Assembly: GCA_000431135.1 (NCBI GenBank)
Contig: HF987877.1
Location: 14,316 to 24,740 of the forward strand
Direction: 5' to 3'
DNA length: 10,425 nt
From: Clostridium sp. CAG:590
GTDB taxonomy: Bacteria; Bacillota; Clostridia; Lachnospirales; Lachnospiraceae
In this document: piece after piece, positions 8,257-10,425 of the stretch
Layout: each line of letters begins with the position of its first letter
Numbering within the stretch: position 1 is the stretch's first letter
Notes under the pieces: generated by a model
Seen by the model: only the letters and a program-made list of their open reading frames with translations
What the model was told of the DNA's origin: nothing
The model's database searches: none
Program-made: the position numbers and the translations under genes

Positions 8257-8289
8257 AAAAAGAGCTTGCCAAATTGGTAAGCTCTTTTT
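8257..8289 (+). terminator. Intrinsic terminator of putP
   Basis: A 15-bp stem with one G-T pair: 8257-8271 (AAAAAGAGCTTGCCA) pairs with 8275-8289 around a 3-nt loop. The T run is on the 3' side and the A run on the 5' side, so it can work in both directions. It starts 28 nt after the putP stop. Confidence 0.93.
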
Positions 8290-8306
8290 ATAGTATAAGG
8301 GAGAAT

Positions 8307-8328
8307 TTATGAAAAAATTATGAAAAAA
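8307..8328 (+). repeat. Tandem 11-bp A-tract repeat before rlmH-A
   Basis: TTATGAAAAAA occurs twice head to tail (8307-8317 and 8318-8328), immediately upstream of a TATAAT (8339-8344). The two A6 tracts are one helical turn apart, a pattern known to bend DNA or act like an UP element. Function inferred only from position. Confidence 0.5.
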
Positions 8329-8333
8329 TTACT

Positions 8334-8344
8334 ATGCTTATAAT
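8334..8344 (+). promoter_or_regulatory. Candidate -10 region for rlmH-A
   Basis: The sequence ATGCTTATAAT ends with a perfect TATAAT about 80 nt before the start codon. No good -35 is visible at 16-18 bp; the upstream A-tracts may compensate. The rest of 8290-8423 is AT-rich and holds a second weak TTGATA (8375-8380) with no properly spaced -10. Confidence 0.4.
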
Positions 8345-8423
8345 ATAAAGTATAAATATGAACAAATTATGACATTGATAAAAACAAATTGAAAACATTT
8401 ACATAATATGGACGGTGAGGAGT

Positions 8424-8888
8424 ATGTTATATCGGATCTTGTGTGTTGGAAAAGTGAAGGATGCGTTTTTTAGAGATGAAATTGAAGAACTTACAAAGCA
8501 AATTCATAAGACGGGCAATCGATTGGAAATGATAGAGCTGCCAGATCTTAAGATTCCGGATCATTTAAAATCAGATAAAAAAGAGTTGTTTCTGGAAAAA
8601 GAATGCGAAAAGATGAGAGCGAAGATATGTAATCAGGACTATGTGATTGCTTTGTGTATTGAAGGAAAAGAACTTACCACAAATAAACATGCGGAATATA
8701 TAAGGAAAGCAAAGGATGAGGAGTGCAGAAGTGTTACGTATGTCATCGGAGGTTCTTTGGGATTGCCGGAATGGATCAAAAAAAGAGCAAATCTTCGGAT
8801 GAGTTTTTCGAAAATGACATTTCCGCATCAGATGATGCGAATGGTGTTATGTGAAGAAATTGCAAATGTGATATTCAAAATGCAATAG
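8424..8888 (+). CDS. rlmH: RlmH-like SPOUT methyltransferase, SAM-binding subunit lacking the catalytic tail (RlmH-A)
   Basis: RlmH N3-methylates pseudouridine 1915 in helix 69 of 23S rRNA using SAM. The 154-aa protein keeps VGKVKD (8-13), the IELPD strand (37-41), the SAM-knot loop VIGGSLGL (107-114) and SFSKMTFPHQMMR (127-139). However, it ends at residue 154 with a diverged tail: the family YRA...RGxxYHK ending, which supplies catalytic residues to the partner subunit, is absent. The N-terminal EYxKRL helix motif is also replaced (ELTKQI, 22-27). I chose the ATG at 8424 because VGK then falls at the family position. An in-frame GTG at 8415 overlaps the GGTGAGGAG ribosome binding site. No frame downstream of the stop encodes a lost tail, so this is not a simple frameshift. 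Convergent, 13 nt away, is a second RlmH-like gene with the reciprocal losses. Confidence 0.9.
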   Translation: MLYRILCVGKVKDAFFRDEIEELTKQIHKTGNRLEMIELPDLKIPDHLKSDKKELFLEKECEKMRAKICNQDYVIALCIEGKELTTNKHAEYIRKAKDEECRSVTYVIGGSLGLPEWIKKRANLRMSFSKMTFPHQMMRMVLCEEIANVIFKMQ

Positions 8889-8901
8889 GAGAGATGATCA
8901 T

Positions 8902-9339
8902 TTATTTGTGATAGGTCTTACCGTGAAGAATGGTGTAAGCACGATATATTTGTTCTACGAGTAACAAAGCGATCGTACTGTCTGAAAGCTGAAAACCGGT
9001 CATGCGCATATATTGAAGTGACTGGTCGATATCAGGTATTGTGTAAAGCCGCGTGAGCAGATCCGGTTTGTATCCGATCAGGATATGAACAGTAGAGTTA
9101 CCCTGTTGCTGAAGTGTATCGATCATGTTGGAAAAATCTTCAGAACTGTAGGTGGAGATACCCGGTTGAATCCAGAAGACCGGCTGCCCGGTTTTGTATA
9201 TACGAATCAGATCATTCAGATATTCAGTACAATGGAGCTCTGTATTACAGTATGCGGATAAGCGCTTGGTGTATTCCCCGATTGCGTCAGAACAGTTATG
9301 CGGAAGGGATCTGGTATTACAGAAAATATGATAATTCAT
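8902..9339 (-). CDS. Divergent RlmH-like protein, catalytic-tail subunit without SAM-site motifs (RlmH-B)
   Basis: A 145-aa protein recognisable as an RlmH paralogue by its ends. The N-terminus aligns without gaps for about 30 residues to RlmH, with AIGEYTKRLSAY at 19-30. The middle keeps YSSEDF (64-69), where RlmH has SSExF. The C-terminus VEQIYRAYTILHGKTYHK is a textbook RlmH tail. In contrast, the SAM loop GGSxGL is replaced by GYKPDL (89-94), SxSKMTFPHQ by QLSDSTIA (117-124), and the IEVPD...KEGE segment is shortened. It therefore probably cannot bind SAM itself but could donate the catalytic tail and RNA contacts to RlmH-A. The ATG at 9339 is preferred: GGAGG (9351-9355 on the complement) lies 11 nt upstream, and an in-frame TTG at 9357 overlaps that site. 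Codirectional with, and 52 nt downstream of, tRNA-Arg, with no terminator between them. Confidence 0.85.
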   Translation of the reverse strand: MNYHIFCNTRSLPHNCSDAIGEYTKRLSAYCNTELHCTEYLNDLIRIYKTGQPVFWIQPGISTYSSEDFSNMIDTLQQQGNSTVHILIGYKPDLLTRLYTIPDIDQSLQYMRMTGFQLSDSTIALLLVEQIYRAYTILHGKTYHK

Positions 9340-9350
9340 AGAAATAATAT

Positions 9351-9355
9351 CCTCC
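9351..9355 (-). promoter_or_regulatory. Ribosome binding site deciding the rlmH-B start
   Basis: GGAGG on the minus strand is 11 nt from the ATG at 9339. It overlaps the alternative TTG (9355-9357), which therefore cannot use it. A TATAAT (9375-9380, complement) lies upstream without a credible -35 and might give the gene its own weak promoter. Confidence 0.6.
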
Positions 9356-9391
9356 AAAGTCTGTAAATATAGGAATTATAGGCATGAAAAA

Positions 9392-9463
9392 TGCACCAGA
9401 GAGGAATCGAACCTCCGCACATGGCTCCGGAGGCCATTGCTCTATCCACTGAGCTACTGGTGC
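9392..9463 (-). tRNA. tRNA-Arg, anticodon CCG
   Basis: A 72-nt cloverleaf on the minus strand. The perfect 7-bp acceptor is GCACCAG/CTGGTGC with discriminator A. The D stem is GCTC/GAGC, the anticodon stem ATGGC/GCCAT encloses CTCCGGA (anticodon CCG, reading CGG), the variable loop has 4 nt, and the T stem GGAGG/CCTCT has loop TTCGATT. The 3' CCA is not encoded and must be added. CGG is read by a dedicated tRNA here. Confidence 0.97.
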
Positions 9464-9476
9464 AATCACAAATAGT

Positions 9477-9505
9477 ATCATACTACAAATCTTTCAAAAT
9501 AGCAA
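9477..9505 (-). promoter_or_regulatory. Predicted promoter of tRNA-Arg (and possibly rlmH-B)
   Basis: On the minus strand, TTGCTA (9500-9505) and TATGAT (9477-9482) are 17 bp apart. The -10 lies 13 nt before the mature tRNA 5' end, giving a short leader typical of tRNA genes. Confidence 0.55.
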
Positions 9506-9512
9506 ACGAAAC

Positions 9513-9541
9513 TTGCATTTTAATTTGCATTTTGTTAGAAT
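9513..9541 (+). promoter_or_regulatory. Direct repeat and weak promoter before the last gene
   Basis: TTGCATTTT occurs at 9513-9521 and 9525-9533, 12 bp apart. The first copy begins a possible -35 (TTGCAT), with TAGAAT (9536-9541) 17 bp downstream as -10. The -35 is poor, so this is a tentative call. Confidence 0.4.
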
Positions 9542-9555
9542 GATGCTGTATGACG

Positions 9556-9584
9556 TGTAAAACAAAGTAATCGGTTGTTTTACA
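9556..9584 (+). promoter_or_regulatory. 10-bp inverted repeat in the leader of the last gene
   Basis: TGTAAAACAA (9556-9565) and TTGTTTTACA (9575-9584) are perfect inverted copies with a 9-nt centre, 23 bp before the start codon and just upstream of its GAGG. There is no T run after it, so it is not a terminator. It looks like a repressor operator or a leader hairpin. Confidence 0.55.
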
Positions 9585-9607
9585 AGAGATGAAATGAGGC
9601 GATAATT

Positions 9608-10425
9608 ATGAAAAAAAATATATTTGATAGAATGTCTGATTCTTATGAAAGGTTTCACTTGAAAGAATCTGAGATACGGATGGGAAATGACAGCATATCG
9701 GTTAGCCCAAAGTTAAAACTTGTATTGGGATGGAGCGTTTTTTTATTGTGTGCGGTATTGGCATATGTGTTTGTGGGATTTCCGTTTTTGAATGTGGGTG
9801 GAGCAACGAAGGTAGATAAGAAAGACGTGCTCTCTCAAAAGGTGGATACGAAGAATGAACATGATACGATCGTTCCTTATGAAAAGGATGCTGACAAGGA
9901 ATTGAACGCATTTATTGGGGATTACTTTAAGGCAATTACATCCTGTGATAATGAAAAACTGCAGGACATGGTAACGGATTCTTCCGAGTATAGTAATAAT
10001 GAGAGTCTGAAGAAAAAGGCGGAATTTATTACCGGATATGATAATATTACGGTTTATACAAAAGAGGGTTTGGAAGAAGGAAGCTATGTAGCATTTGTCG
10101 TGTCGAATTTAACGATTGCAGGAGTGAATTCTTCGCCATATGATATCAGCACTCTATATATTGTAACAGGTTCGCAGGGATTCCGTATCCAAAATGGAAC
10201 TTTACCGGATGAAATCAGCAAATATATAGAAAAGGTAAAAGGAGATAAGGACATACAGAAAATATACAAATCTGTTGAAAAGAAAAATGAAGCGCTAAAA
10301 GAAAAAGATTCTTCTTTACAACAGTTCTATGAAATTATCAGCAGGCGTAATGTAGAGACCAATTCAGTTGCAGATCAGACTTCCGAACAGACGGATGATG
10401 CTACAACGGCCGCTGCGAGCACAGA
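9608..10425 (+). CDS. Unrecognised single-pass membrane protein (3' end beyond window)
   Basis: An open frame of 272 codons with no stop before the window edge, so the gene is partial. GAGG (9596-9599) is 8 nt before the ATG. The visible protein has a cytoplasmic N-terminus of about 35 residues and a membrane segment at about 36-60 (VLGWSVFLLCAVLAYVFVGF core). Outside the membrane comes a folded region at about 95-200 whose start (ELNAFIGDYFKAITSCDNEKL, then MVTD) resembles NTF2-like or SnoaL-like extracytoplasmic domains. A charged helical stretch follows (about 201-240), then a Thr/Ala/Ser-rich linker (251-272) that suggests a further C-terminal domain beyond the window. Clostridial envelope proteins of this layout often end in an SH3b domain, but that cannot be seen here. 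Function unknown. Confidence 0.85.
   Translation, partial: MKKNIFDRMSDSYERFHLKESEIRMGNDSISVSPKLKLVLGWSVFLLCAVLAYVFVGFPFLNVGGATKVDKKDVLSQKVDTKNEHDTIVPYEKDADKELNAFIGDYFKAITSCDNEKLQDMVTDSSEYSNNESLKKKAEFITGYDNITVYTKEGLEEGSYVAFVVSNLTIAGVNSSPYDISTLYIVTGSQGFRIQNGTLPDEISKYIEKVKGDKDIQKIYKSVEKKNEALKEKDSSLQQFYEIISRRNVETNSVADQTSEQTDDATTAAAST

Noticed and set aside
8415..8423. GTG start for rlmH-A three codons upstream
   Set aside because: It overlaps the ribosome binding site, and the ATG at 8424 aligns with the RlmH N-terminus.
8840..8930. Frameshift explaining the short RlmH-A tail
   Set aside because: None of the three plus frames downstream of the stop encodes a YHK-like ending; the apparent YHK nearby belongs to the opposite strand.
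9114..9341. 75-codon plus-strand open frame opposite rlmH-B
   Set aside because: Antisense to RlmH-B, whose family motifs clearly mark the minus strand as coding.
9340..9357. TTG start for rlmH-B six codons upstream
   Set aside because: The TTG overlaps the GGAGG site; the ATG at 9339 aligns without gaps to the family N-terminus.

Overview
This is chromosomal sequence from a low-GC, Gram-positive anaerobe, most likely a Lachnospiraceae-type clostridium. The evidence is strong AGGAGG-type ribosome binding sites, AT-rich intergenic DNA, a PASTA-domain Ser/Thr kinase followed by rsgA-rpe-thiN, and the style of the transporters. The assignment is inferred from gene content and protein style, not from any database match. 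No mobile element, CRISPR array or rRNA gene was seen.

Layout. (1) 10-4478 (+): a tightly packed operon of prkC (PASTA kinase), rsgA (30S assembly GTPase), rpe (ribulose-5-phosphate epimerase) and thiN (thiamine pyrophosphokinase). The gaps are 3, 45 and 14 nt, each downstream gene has its own ribosome binding site, and no internal terminator was found apart from a perfect 11-bp hairpin early in thiN. (2) 4484-6427 (-): a Na+/phosphate cotransporter with a PhoU-like C-terminal domain, convergent with thiN (5 nt between stop codons). (3) 6428-6650: divergent regulatory region. It holds four 6-bp boxes at exact 11-bp period, oriented toward the phosphate transporter and matching the PhoP-box architecture, plus a good promoter for putP. 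(4) 6651-8228 (+): putP, a Na+/proline symporter, closed by a strong intrinsic terminator. (5) 8424-9339: two small RlmH-like SPOUT methyltransferase genes facing each other, 13 nt apart. (6) 9392-9463 (-): tRNA-Arg(CCG), just upstream of and codirectional with the second RlmH-like gene. (7) 9608 to the right edge (+): an unrecognised single-pass membrane protein, cut by the window end, with a 10-bp inverted repeat in its leader.

The most interesting observation is the RlmH pair. Normal RlmH is a roughly 155-160-residue homodimer whose active site is composite: one subunit binds SAM and the C-terminal tail of the other supplies catalytic residues. Here the two functions appear split. The plus-strand protein (RlmH-A) keeps the SAM-knot motifs (VGK, VIGGSxGL, SFSKMTFPHQ) but lacks the EYxKRL helix motif and the YRA...YHK tail. 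The minus-strand protein (RlmH-B) has lost the SAM-site motifs but keeps EYTKRL, SSE and a perfect YRA...HGKTYHK tail. This reciprocal loss is what an obligate heterodimeric RlmH would look like. I cannot say from the sequence alone whether it has been described elsewhere.

The genes fall into envelope-stress/growth signalling and housekeeping (region 1), nutrient uptake (regions 2-4) and translation (regions 5-6).
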